DNA of 22,444 bases. Origin: JALXCG01 sp026991065 [NCBI: Gemmatimonadota bacterium]. Lineage in GTDB: Bacteria > GCA-2686955. Shown one piece after another: positions 7,164 through 14,431 of the stretch. Numbering within the stretch: the first letter of the stretch is position 1; the number at the start of each line of letters is the position of its first letter. The stretch is from NCBI GenBank assembly GCA_026991065.1, contig JALXCG010000261.1, forward strand, positions 1-22,444. Reading direction: 5' to 3'. The position numbers and the translations under genes were made by a program. The notes under the pieces are model-generated. The model was not told where the DNA came from. It was given only the letters and a program-made list of their open reading frames with translations, and ran no database searches.

Positions 7164-8633
7164 TCAGCGATGGGCGCCGGTTCCCCTGACTTCCCCGGCG
7201 GCCTCCTTGTAGCGGTCCAACTCGGTAGCCAGCCAGTTCATCTTGCCGGCGATCTCTCCTGCGTCCAGCGTGGTAAAGCGATGGTCATCCTTCACCACCC
7301 GGCCACCGGCGACCACAAAGCGCACTTCGCTGCCGTCGGTGGCCCAGACCAGGTTCTCTACCACATTGCTTTTGCGGGTCGGCACCAAATTGGGCCGTCG
7401 CAGATCGACCAGAATCAGGTCCGCCGCGCGCCCCGGCTCGAGACTGCCGGCGGGGATTCCCAGCATGTTCGCGGCGTCCACAGTGACCATTTCCAGTACC
7501 TTCTGCGCCGGCAGACAGGTCGCGTCCTGGTGGAGCGCCTTTTGATACTGCGAGGCCAGGCGCGCCGCCGCGAGCATGTTCTGATTGTCGGCGCTGCCGG
7601 AGCCATCGGTGGAGATCGCCACCGGGATTCCCGCTTCCAGCATCTCCATGATCGGCGGCATCCCCGACCCCAGGATCGTGTTCGCCAGCGGGTTGTGAAC
7701 GACACAGGTGCCGCTGTCGCGGAGCAGCTGCAGATCTTCCGGCGTGGTCTGCACCTGGTGCGCCAGAATCGTCCGCTCATCCAGAATCCCCAACTCGTGG
7801 GCGTAGCGGACCGGGCTGATTCCATATTCGCGCTTGAACCAGGCCGTGGTCTTCGGCTCCTCGGAGCTGTGGCAATGGAAGAGCGTGTCATGCTCGCGCG
7901 ACCAGGCCTTGAGCGCGCGCAGCATCTCGGGGCCATTGGAGAAGAACTGATCCGGCCCCGGGACAATGGTGACCCGCGCCCGCTCGCCGTGTTTGCGCAG
8001 GGCGCGATCGAGCCGCTCGATGGCCACCGTGTGTGGAATATCCAGGAGCTTCTTGTAGTAGTTGCGGTCCTGGCCGCCGACCGCGATGATGATTCGGGTG
8101 CCCGCTTGTTCGCTCGCCTCAACCAACTCATCCACCCGGTATTTGCTGAAATTGCAGTGGTGGGTCATCGCCGAGGTGATGCCGTAGTAGAGGTCGTCCA
8201 GCTTCGCTTTCAGATAGGTGAGCCGGTGCGGTGACTCGCCCAGATGGGCGCGGAGAGCGGCTTCCTCTTCTTCGAGGAAGCGGGTGAAGACATTGACCGC
8301 GCCATCCAGCCAGGCGGTAAGCGGCACATCCTTGACCAGACCGATGATCGGTGACTCGTGGTCGTGCCCATGTGCCTTCACGAACCCGGGCAGCATCACC
8401 GCGTCGTGGCAGATCAACTCCTCCACCACTCGCGCGATGCCTCCACCGACCACCGCCAGCGGACCATTCTCGCGCAGCAGCCGGGTGCCGATCTCCGCGG
8501 TGAAAGCACCGACCTCCAGGATCTGGTCGCCGGCGTAGAGCAGATAGCCATCTTCGATGCGCGTCTCCCGCCCCAGACTGTCGGCCAGCGGCAGAAGCAG
8601 GCGCGCGCGCGCGAAACCTTTCATCGCGGTCAT
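7164..8633 (-). CDS. Metal-dependent amidohydrolase, SsnA/cytosine deaminase-like
   Basis: A 489-residue amidohydrolase-superfamily protein with a TIM barrel. The barrel carries HGHDH (His88, His90), HCHSSEE (His255 as likely ligand, Glu258 as likely proton shuttle), AHQVQ (His292) and STDGSG (Asp343). This set is that of mononuclear Zn/Fe deaminases and hydrolases such as guanine deaminase, AtzA/TrzN and SsnA. The C-terminal composite domain has the usual GSLEPGRAADLILVD. Its ATG overlaps the Mo-subunit stop by 4 bp, so it is translated with the hydroxylase. SsnA is a known companion of selenium-dependent Mo hydroxylases, but this protein is longer than E. coli SsnA and has HGHDH where SsnA, as I recall it, has HNHF. 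I therefore do not give the ssnA symbol. A role in deaminating or ring-opening the hydroxylase substrate or product is inference. Confidence 0.85.
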   Translation of the reverse strand: MTAMKGFARARLLLPLADSLGRETRIEDGYLLYAGDQILEVGAFTAEIGTRLLRENGPLAVVGGGIARVVEELICHDAVMLPGFVKAHGHDHESPIIGLVKDVPLTAWLDGAVNVFTRFLEEEEAALRAHLGESPHRLTYLKAKLDDLYYGITSAMTHHCNFSKYRVDELVEASEQAGTRIIIAVGGQDRNYYKKLLDIPHTVAIERLDRALRKHGERARVTIVPGPDQFFSNGPEMLRALKAWSREHDTLFHCHSSEEPKTTAWFKREYGISPVRYAHELGILDERTILAHQVQTTPEDLQLLRDSGTCVVHNPLANTILGSGMPPIMEMLEAGIPVAISTDGSGSADNQNMLAAARLASQYQKALHQDATCLPAQKVLEMVTVDAANMLGIPAGSLEPGRAADLILVDLRRPNLVPTRKSNVVENLVWATDGSEVRFVVAGGRVVKDDHRFTTLDAGEIAGKMNWLATELDRYKEAAGEVRGTGAHR

Positions 8634-11032
8634 GCTTCGGTCTCTCTCTGTCGCGCCTCTTCCTTCTTCAGCCAGGCCTTGCGGACCTTCTCGGGCGTCA
8701 GGGGCAGCGAACGAAAACGGATTCCCAGGGCGTGGGCAACGGCATTGGCGATGGTCGGCCCGGGACCATCGGTGGGGATCTCCGACACGCTTTTCGCGCC
8801 GTAGGGGCCGGCGGGTTCGTAGGAGCGCACCAGGATCGTTTCGAATTCCGGAACGTCGAGTGCCGTGGGGATCTTGTAGTCCTCGTAGGTGTCGTTGAGC
8901 AGCCGTCCCGCATCGTTGAAGATAAAATCCTCGCTCAGCGCGTAGCCCAACGAGGTGCAGACTCCGCCTTCGGTCTGTCCCTCACAGCTTTGCGGGTGGA
9001 TCGGCACGCCGCAGTCAACCGCCGCGACATAGCGCAACACCCGAATCGCACCCGTCTCGGTATCCACCTCCACTTCGGCGAAGTGGGCGGCGAATGGGGG
9101 GGGGCACTCGAAGGTCATGTGGGAACCGTGATCCATGATCTGATGCTGATCGTGGGTGTAGAAAGTGGAGAGGCAGATCTCGCCATAACTCAGCGATCGG
9201 CCATCCGGCCGCCGCACCGCGCCCCGCTCCAGATGGAGATCCTCTGGGGTGCAGGGGTCGCCTTCCACCCGCCACATTTCGGCGGCCGCTTCGCGCAGTT
9301 GCCTCGCCACGCCTTCGCAGGCCTTCTTGACCGCCGCGCCGGAGACGAAAGTGGTGCTGGATGCGTAGGCACCGGTGTCAAAAGGAGTGTGGTCGGTGTC
9401 GGAGGAGTAGATGACCACCTTTTCCAGTGGGACGGCCAGCGTTTCCGCGGCAATCTGGGAGAGAATCGTGTCGGAGCCGGTGCCGATATCGGTGGCGCCG
9501 ACGTGGAGATTGAAGGAGCCATCTTCATTCAGCTTGACGTGCGCCGAGCCCATGTCCACGCCGGGAATGCCGGAACCATGCATCAGGCAGCTCATGCCGA
9601 TGCCGCGCCGAATCGGGCCGGTGGAGCGCAACCGGTCGCGCCGGTCCCAACCGATCGCCGCCTTGCCGCGGTCGATGCACTCCTGAATGGCGCAGGAGCG
9701 GATCCGTTGCGGTGGGCCTTCCTTGCCCTCGCCCAGCGCCTGGGCCAGGGCGTTGTCATGCCCCGGGCCAATCAGGTTGCGGCGGCGGAACTCGAGAGGA
9801 TCCAGGCCGAGCTTCTCCGCCACTTCGTCCATGTGGCACTCCATCGCCACAAACCCCTGCGGGCCGCCATAGCCGCGAAAGGCGCCGGCCACCGGCAGAT
9901 TGGTGTAGACCGTCTTCATGTCGAAGCGATAGGCCCGCGCTTTGTAGAGCGGCAACGTCTTGCCCGCAGTGCAGGTCTGCACGGTCAGGGCATGGGCGCC
10001 GTAGGCACCGGTGTTGGCCAGCACCCGCAACTCCTGCGCCACCAGCGTGCCGTCGCGCATCACGCCGGTTTTCCAACTAAGGATCTGGGGGTGACGGGTG
10101 CGCGAGGATGCGAGTTCCTCGGCGCGCGTCAGGCAGAGCCGGGCGGGGCGGCCGCTGCGCAGGGTGACCAGCGCCGGCAGATCCTCCAGCAGGATCTCCT
10201 GCTTGCCTCCGAAACCACCGCCGACCCGCGGTTTGACCACGCGGATTCGGTGCAGCGGGAAGTCGAGGATGCGCGCCAGAATGCGCCGGCTGTGGAAGGG
10301 AACCTGGGTTGCGACCCGCACCACCAGCCGTTGATCCTCATCGAGCCAGGTGATCGCGATGTGAGGCTCGGCGGTGGCGTGGTGCTGGTAGGGGACCGAA
10401 TACTCCCGTTCCAGGACCAGGTCGGCCTCGGCGAAAGCCGCGTCCACGTCACCATGCTCCACATGCATCGCCGCGGCGATGTTGTGCGCCTTGTCGTAGT
10501 CCGGTAAACCGAACGCTTCCGGCTCATCGTGAATCACCGGTGCGCCCGGGCGCAGCGCATCGTGGGGATCGAGCACCGGCTCCAGAACCTCGTATTCCAC
10601 CCGGATCTTGGCCAGCGCCCGGGCCGCCTGCACTGCGCTCTCGGCGGCGACACAGGCGACCCGGTCGCCAACAAAGCGGACCTTGCGGGGAAAGATGAAC
10701 TGGTCGTAGGGGGAGGGCTCGGGGTGCCCCTGGCCGGCGGTGGTGTAGGGGATGCGGCTCACATTGCCGTGATGGAGCACCATGACGACGCCGGGCATCG
10801 CCTCGGCCGCGCTGGTGTCGATCGAACGGATGCGGGCGTGGGCATGTGGGCTCCAGAGCATTTTCAGATGGAGCATGCCCGGCAGATCGATGTCGTCGGT
10901 GAAACTGCCGCGGCCCTGCGCCAGCTTCAGCGCATCGACGCGGGTCTCGTTGCGGCCGACCACTTGGTAGCTGTCGATGCGGTCGAGCGAATCGGCTCCG
11001 GTGTCCCAGTTGGGTGGGATGGGGGTGCTCAT
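8630..11032 (-). CDS. Molybdenum hydroxylase, Mo-cofactor-binding large subunit (xanthine dehydrogenase family)
   Basis: This 800-residue catalytic subunit of a three-subunit molybdenum hydroxylase holds the Mo-pterin cofactor and hydroxylates a carbon next to a ring nitrogen or carbonyl. Motifs: RVDALKLAQGRGSFTDDIDLPGMLH at the start of the hammerhead domain, KVRFVGDRVACV, GGGFGGKQE (Gln278), TRAEELASSRTRHP (Glu305), AFRGYGGPQGF (Arg386), and GPYGAKSVSE with the putative catalytic Glu751. By position these match bovine xanthine oxidase Gln767, Glu802, Arg880 and Glu1261, which favours a purine-like substrate. The CO dehydrogenase loop with its cysteine is absent. The frame is open upstream to 11212, but the ATG at 11032 forms an ATGA overlap with the [2Fe-2S] gene and is the natural start. 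A labile selenium ligand is suggested only by the neighbouring YqeB-like gene. Confidence 0.93.
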   Translation of the reverse strand: MSTPIPPNWDTGADSLDRIDSYQVVGRNETRVDALKLAQGRGSFTDDIDLPGMLHLKMLWSPHAHARIRSIDTSAAEAMPGVVMVLHHGNVSRIPYTTAGQGHPEPSPYDQFIFPRKVRFVGDRVACVAAESAVQAARALAKIRVEYEVLEPVLDPHDALRPGAPVIHDEPEAFGLPDYDKAHNIAAAMHVEHGDVDAAFAEADLVLEREYSVPYQHHATAEPHIAITWLDEDQRLVVRVATQVPFHSRRILARILDFPLHRIRVVKPRVGGGFGGKQEILLEDLPALVTLRSGRPARLCLTRAEELASSRTRHPQILSWKTGVMRDGTLVAQELRVLANTGAYGAHALTVQTCTAGKTLPLYKARAYRFDMKTVYTNLPVAGAFRGYGGPQGFVAMECHMDEVAEKLGLDPLEFRRRNLIGPGHDNALAQALGEGKEGPPQRIRSCAIQECIDRGKAAIGWDRRDRLRSTGPIRRGIGMSCLMHGSGIPGVDMGSAHVKLNEDGSFNLHVGATDIGTGSDTILSQIAAETLAVPLEKVVIYSSDTDHTPFDTGAYASSTTFVSGAAVKKACEGVARQLREAAAEMWRVEGDPCTPEDLHLERGAVRRPDGRSLSYGEICLSTFYTHDQHQIMDHGSHMTFECPPPFAAHFAEVEVDTETGAIRVLRYVAAVDCGVPIHPQSCEGQTEGGVCTSLGYALSEDFIFNDAGRLLNDTYEDYKIPTALDVPEFETILVRSYEPAGPYGAKSVSEIPTDGPGPTIANAVAHALGIRFRSLPLTPEKVRKAWLKKEEARQRETEA

Positions 11033-11499
11033 GTTTGCGCACCTTTCACTCTCTCCGCGGCATCCAGCACGGCCTGAATCGGTTTGATCTGGCCGGTACA
11101 GCGGCAGTAGTGCCCGGCGAGTCGGCGCCGGGCGTCGGCCGCGCTGGGAGTGGGGTTGTGGTCGAGCAGCTCTTTGGTAGCCACCACCATTCCCGGGGTG
11201 CAAAAACCGCATTGCACAGCGGTCGCGGCGACAAAGGCTGCTTGAATCGGATGCACATGGCGCGGATCACCGAGCCCCTCGATGGTGGTGATCTCGTGCC
11301 CGTCGGCCTGAGCGGCCAAAACGATGCAACTGGGAACCTCGCGTCCATCCAGCAGTACTGCGCAGGCTCCGCAAGCACCGTCTTCACAGCCCCGCTTGGT
11401 GCCCACCAAACCGTGGCGGCGCAATGCTTCAGTCAGGAACTCGTGCACTTCGCACTCCCACTCGCGGGGCTCTCCGTTGACCAGCAGATGGATCTTCAC
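11029..11499 (-). CDS. Molybdenum hydroxylase, [2Fe-2S] small subunit
   Basis: A 156-residue electron-transfer subunit with two [2Fe-2S] centres that pass electrons from Mo to the FAD subunit. The ferredoxin-like N-terminal domain has Cys38, Cys43, Cys46 and Cys58 (GCEDGACGACAV...SC). The helical C-terminal domain has Cys97, Cys100, Cys132 and Cys134 (QCGFCTPGM and YCRCTG). All eight ligands are present and the length is standard for CoxS/XdhC-type subunits. The start is GTG at 11499, within a GTGA overlap with the FAD-subunit stop. The end overlaps the Mo subunit by 4 bp. The gene order FAD, FeS, Mo is the coxMSL order. Confidence 0.95.
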   Translation of the reverse strand: MKIHLLVNGEPREWECEVHEFLTEALRRHGLVGTKRGCEDGACGACAVLLDGREVPSCIVLAAQADGHEITTIEGLGDPRHVHPIQAAFVAATAVQCGFCTPGMVVATKELLDHNPTPSAADARRRLAGHYCRCTGQIKPIQAVLDAAERVKGAQT

Positions 11500-12353
11500 C
11501 CGGTCTCCTCCTCGCCATGGATCGCGGCCACCGCCCGCAGCGCCAGGGTGGCGCTCAAATCACGCCGGTATTCGCCGCCGGCGAAAGCGTCGCCATAAGG
11601 GTTCAACTCCGCCAAGAGCGACTCGCGCAAGCGGCTTCGCCAATTCTCCGGCAACCTCCCGCGCCACTCGGTAACCAGCGCTTCCGACCTCGAAAGGCGG
11701 CGCAGATCGGCCGCGCCCGGACCCTGCAGATTGGCCGCGATCCGCACCTGTTCGCCTGCCCGCGCCGCGGCGACGGTAGCCAGCGGGCGGTCCACGGCCG
11801 TGCGCCCCAGACGCCGCAAAGCGCTTCGCGTGACTCCGGCGGGGATCTCCACCGCGCGAATCAAAGCGCCGCGCAGCACGGCCCGCGCGGCGTCCCCGAG
11901 CGGATAGTCGATCACCTGCTCCTCCACCACGCCGTTGATCAGGCGGTAGATCTGCAGGCGCGCACCGAGCGCGGCGAGGGCGGGGGGCAGGTCCTGATCC
12001 GGACGTTCGACCGCAATGCGCCCGCCGATTGTGCTGCGATTTTGAATCGCGACATTGGCGAATGCCGCGGCGGCTTCACGCAGCGCGGCATGGGGTGCGC
12101 CCTGCAGCGCGGGGGCTTCCTGGATCTCTCGCAGGGTGCTGCCCGCGCCGATTCGTACCCCCCCTTCGAGGGCCTCGATTTCGGTCATGGCGAGCGCCTG
12201 CAGGTCGATCACCCGCCGCAACTCCTCATGCCCGCGCACATTGAGATCGGTGCCGCCGGCCAGCAGGGCCGCCGGTTGAGGCGGCTGCTGGAGCAGGCGC
12301 AGACACGCTTCGATCGATTGTGGCCGGGAGTAATCTTCAAGGGCCAGATACAT
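11496..12353 (-). CDS. Molybdenum hydroxylase, FAD-binding medium subunit
   Basis: A 285-residue FAD subunit of the CoxM/XdhB type, which hands electrons to the final acceptor. It shows LLAGGTDLNVRGHEELRRVIDLQAL, a PP-loop for FAD, then GVRIGAGSTLREI and a second FAD motif, IQNRSTIGGRIAVERPDQDLPPALAALGA. In the last motif GGRIA stands where GGNIA is common. The C-terminal domain typical of the family follows (LRESLLAELNPYGDAFAGGEYRRDLSATLALRA). The ATG at 12353 has AAGGA about 8 bases upstream. It lies 81 bp downstream of the yqeB-like gene and overlaps the [2Fe-2S] gene by 4 bp. No Fe-S ligands are evident in it, so it is not the 4Fe-4S-containing 4-hydroxybenzoyl-CoA reductase variant. Confidence 0.9.
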   Translation of the reverse strand: MYLALEDYSRPQSIEACLRLLQQPPQPAALLAGGTDLNVRGHEELRRVIDLQALAMTEIEALEGGVRIGAGSTLREIQEAPALQGAPHAALREAAAAFANVAIQNRSTIGGRIAVERPDQDLPPALAALGARLQIYRLINGVVEEQVIDYPLGDAARAVLRGALIRAVEIPAGVTRSALRRLGRTAVDRPLATVAAARAGEQVRIAANLQGPGAADLRRLSRSEALVTEWRGRLPENWRSRLRESLLAELNPYGDAFAGGEYRRDLSATLALRAVAAIHGEEETG

Positions 12354-12434
12354 GGGTGGAATCCTTGGATGATGGTCGTTTGGGCACGGCCGGCTGCGGC
12401 GCGAAGTGAAGACAATGCGCGCCAGACTCCTGGA

Positions 12435-13286
12435 CTATACTTCAGGCCGTGGGGCGGAGAGCAAGCCCGCCCGCAGCAGGGCGGTTTCAACCCCGCGGCC
12501 GATCGCCCGCGCTTTGTCGGTTTGCCGGGTGAGCAGCGCCGGATCGTTGCGCGGGTCCACATCTCCAACTTTGTGCCCGCTGCCCACCCGCACGCCACTG
12601 AGTTTCAGGCCGCGAATCATGCCATCGATGCGGGCCCGAACCGGCGCATCGCCCACCCGTCCGACGACACTGCCGGCCACCACCCGAGCGCCGCGCTCCA
12701 GCACCCGTTCAAAGATGCCGGCGCGAGGCGCGCGCAGAATCCGCTCTTCGCGCAGCCCCTGAACATCCCCAGGGATGCCGCTGTGGGGTTCGGTCGTGCC
12801 GGCCGCGAGGGCCTGCCCCAGCCGCGGCCCGCGATTCGATTCGATCACCCAATGGGCGTCGCGTCCGGCGACGATTCCCGAGCCGATCCCGATTACCAGC
12901 TCTGCGCGCTGCAATCCTCTGGGGTCCGGCTCGGTGAGACTGCGCATCCGCGCATCGATCCAGACCCGGGGGTGTTCGGCCAGCGGCACCGCCGCGCCGG
13001 TCCACACCGGCACCGCACCGTCGCGCCAGCACTGTCGAATCGCTTCCACACTGCGGCAGTGCCGCACGCGGATTCCCAGAATTTCGTGCTCCTCCTGCTC
13101 GGCGCGCCCCACCACGCTGGCGAAAGCCACCCCGTGGCGCAGGGTGGAGGGCAAGGGGCGGTCCAGCACCAGAACGCGGAAGTGGTGGAGATAGAGCACC
13201 CGGGCCGCCGCCGAACCCATCTCGCCACCCGCCTGCACGATCGCCAGCGGCGCCGCATCTCCCCCGGGGACAGACTTTTCCGGCAT
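12435..13286 (-). CDS. yqeB: YqeB/EF2563-like selenium-dependent molybdenum hydroxylase system protein
   Basis: A 283-residue protein of the EF2563/YqeB family, which occurs with selenium-dependent molybdenum hydroxylases; its biochemical step is unknown. The N-terminal half starts like a nucleotide-binding fold, APLAIVQAGGEMGSAAARVL, followed by FRVLVLDRPLPSTLRHGVAFASVV. In the middle are VWIDARM, ELVIGIGSGIVAGRDAHWVIESNRG and EPHSGIPGDVQG. The C-terminal half looks like a barrel-sandwich hybrid: ILRAPRAGIFERV, GSVVGRVGDAPVRARIDG, KVGDVDPRND and TDKARAIGRGVETALL. The frame is open to 13610, overlapping the aminotransferase, but the ATG at 13286 is 2 bp after its stop and begins where the family begins. 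Compared with the family pattern I remember, GGD is GGE and a Cys after the DPR motif is missing (see findings). Confidence 0.8.
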   Translation of the reverse strand: MPEKSVPGGDAAPLAIVQAGGEMGSAAARVLYLHHFRVLVLDRPLPSTLRHGVAFASVVGRAEQEEHEILGIRVRHCRSVEAIRQCWRDGAVPVWTGAAVPLAEHPRVWIDARMRSLTEPDPRGLQRAELVIGIGSGIVAGRDAHWVIESNRGPRLGQALAAGTTEPHSGIPGDVQGLREERILRAPRAGIFERVLERGARVVAGSVVGRVGDAPVRARIDGMIRGLKLSGVRVGSGHKVGDVDPRNDPALLTRQTDKARAIGRGVETALLRAGLLSAPRPEV

Positions 13287-13288
13287 CG

Positions 13289-14431
13289 CTACGCGGTGGC
13301 CTCCAGGGCTCGCCGCAACTCTCCGGCCGCGCGGGCGACCTCGTCGCGGGTGATGCCGGGGAAGAAGGGAAGGGTGAGCGTGCGCGCGCCGATCGCTTCG
13401 GCGGTCGGAAAACTGCCGGCCGGCAGGTTGAAGCGCTTCTGGTAATAGCTCAGGAGATGAACCGGGATGAAGTTGACCGCGCAGCCGATGCCTCGCGCCC
13501 GGAGTTCTTCCAGCACCCGGTCGCGGCGCGCGCGGGGGACCCAGAGCGAAAAGAGGTGGTAGGCGCTCCGGCACCCGTCCGGAATGGTCGGGAACTCGAC
13601 CTCCGGGCACCCTTGCAGATCTTCCATATACCAGCGCCAGGCCACCGCGCGTTGCTCCCAGGTCGCCTCGATGCGGGCCAACTGGGGCCGCAGAAGGGCG
13701 GCCTGGAGCGTGTCCATATTGTACTTCCAGCCCAGCAGATCCATGTCGTAACCGGCGCCGGCGCCGGCACCCTGATGGCGGCTGTGGGCATCCCGGGTCA
13801 TCCCGTGGAGGCGCAGTTTGCGCAGTTGCTCATAGCACTTCGCATCATGCAGCGCGATCGCCCCGCCCTCTCCGGAGGTCAAGTTCTTGGTGGCGTAAAA
13901 GGAGAAGCTGGCGCTCTCACCCAGTTGCCCCGGGCCCACGCCGGCACGCCGCCCCTCGACGCAGTGAGCGGCATCTTCGAAAAGCAGCAACCCGTGACGA
14001 TCGGCAACGGCGCGCAGGGCGTGCATATCGGCCAGCACCCCGTAAAGATGAACCACCAGAATGGCCCGCGTGCGGCGCGTAACCGCAGCCTCCACCGCGG
14101 CGGGATCCAGATTCCCGGTCGCCGGGTCGACATCGGCGAAGACCGGTGTGGCTCGGGCGTGGAGAATCGCGTTGGCGGTTGCCATGAAGGTCAGCGGTGT
14201 GGTGATCACCTCGTCGCCGGGGCCGATCCCCCAGGCGAGCAGCGACAGGTGCATCGCCGCGGTGCAACTGGTGACCCCGACCACGTAGGGAACGCCCAGA
14301 TAAGCCGCCAGCTCTGTTTCGAAACGCTCGGTCAGCGGGCCGGTGGTGAGGAAGCGCCCCTCCAGGGCTTCCCGCAGTGCCTCCAACTCCTCCGCGCCGA
14401 GATTGTGGCGGAAGAAATCTACCCCGTTCAT
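13289..14431 (-). CDS. DegT/DnrJ/EryC1/StrS-family aminotransferase (ArnB-like)
   Basis: A PLP-dependent aminotransferase of 380 residues, most like enzymes that aminate 4-keto nucleotide sugars (ArnB, PseC, perosamine synthase). FLTTGPLTERFETELAAYLG, GPGDEVITTPLTFMATANAI and LLLFEDAAHCVEG (PLP-pyridine Asp) precede FSFYATKNLTSGEGG, where Lys182 is the likely Schiff-base lysine. WKYNMDTLQAALLRPQLARIE and a C-terminal RARGIGCAVNFIPVHLLSYYQ complete the fold. The ATG at 14431 overlaps the RNase D stop in ATGA; the in-frame extension to 14536 is rejected. A sugar substrate would fit the phosphomannomutase two genes upstream. A link to the molybdenum hydroxylase genes downstream is only positional. 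The substrate cannot be named. Confidence 0.9.
   Translation of the reverse strand: MNGVDFFRHNLGAEELEALREALEGRFLTTGPLTERFETELAAYLGVPYVVGVTSCTAAMHLSLLAWGIGPGDEVITTPLTFMATANAILHARATPVFADVDPATGNLDPAAVEAAVTRRTRAILVVHLYGVLADMHALRAVADRHGLLLFEDAAHCVEGRRAGVGPGQLGESASFSFYATKNLTSGEGGAIALHDAKCYEQLRKLRLHGMTRDAHSRHQGAGAGAGYDMDLLGWKYNMDTLQAALLRPQLARIEATWEQRAVAWRWYMEDLQGCPEVEFPTIPDGCRSAYHLFSLWVPRARRDRVLEELRARGIGCAVNFIPVHLLSYYQKRFNLPAGSFPTAEAIGARTLTLPFFPGITRDEVARAAGELRRALEATA

Noticed and set aside
7175-7200. Short inverted repeat (CGCCGG/CCGGCG) at the convergent ends of the dehydrogenase and amidohydrolase genes
   Set aside because: Only a 6-bp stem with a 14-base loop inside coding sequence and no T-tract, so too weak to call a terminator.
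8732-10507. 591-residue open frame on the plus strand opposite the Mo subunit
   Set aside because: Antisense shadow of a gene whose active-site motifs are unambiguous.
8630-11032. Aerobic CO dehydrogenase large subunit (coxL)
   Set aside because: Gene order is coxMSL, but the loop with the active-site Cys is absent and xanthine-type Glu and Arg residues are present.
11033-11212. 60-residue upstream extension of the Mo subunit
   Set aside because: It overlaps the [2Fe-2S] gene in another frame and is Arg/Pro-rich. The ATGA overlap at 11032 is the better start.
11517-13445. 642-residue open frame on the plus strand opposite the hydroxylase FAD subunit and yqeB
   Set aside because: It is antisense to two recognisable genes, has a composition rich in Arg, Gly, His and Pro and no recognisable domain. 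It arises from GC-biased third positions.
13287-13610. 108-residue upstream extension of the yqeB-like frame
   Set aside because: It lies within the aminotransferase coding sequence and has no family similarity. ATG 13286 follows the stop by 2 bp.
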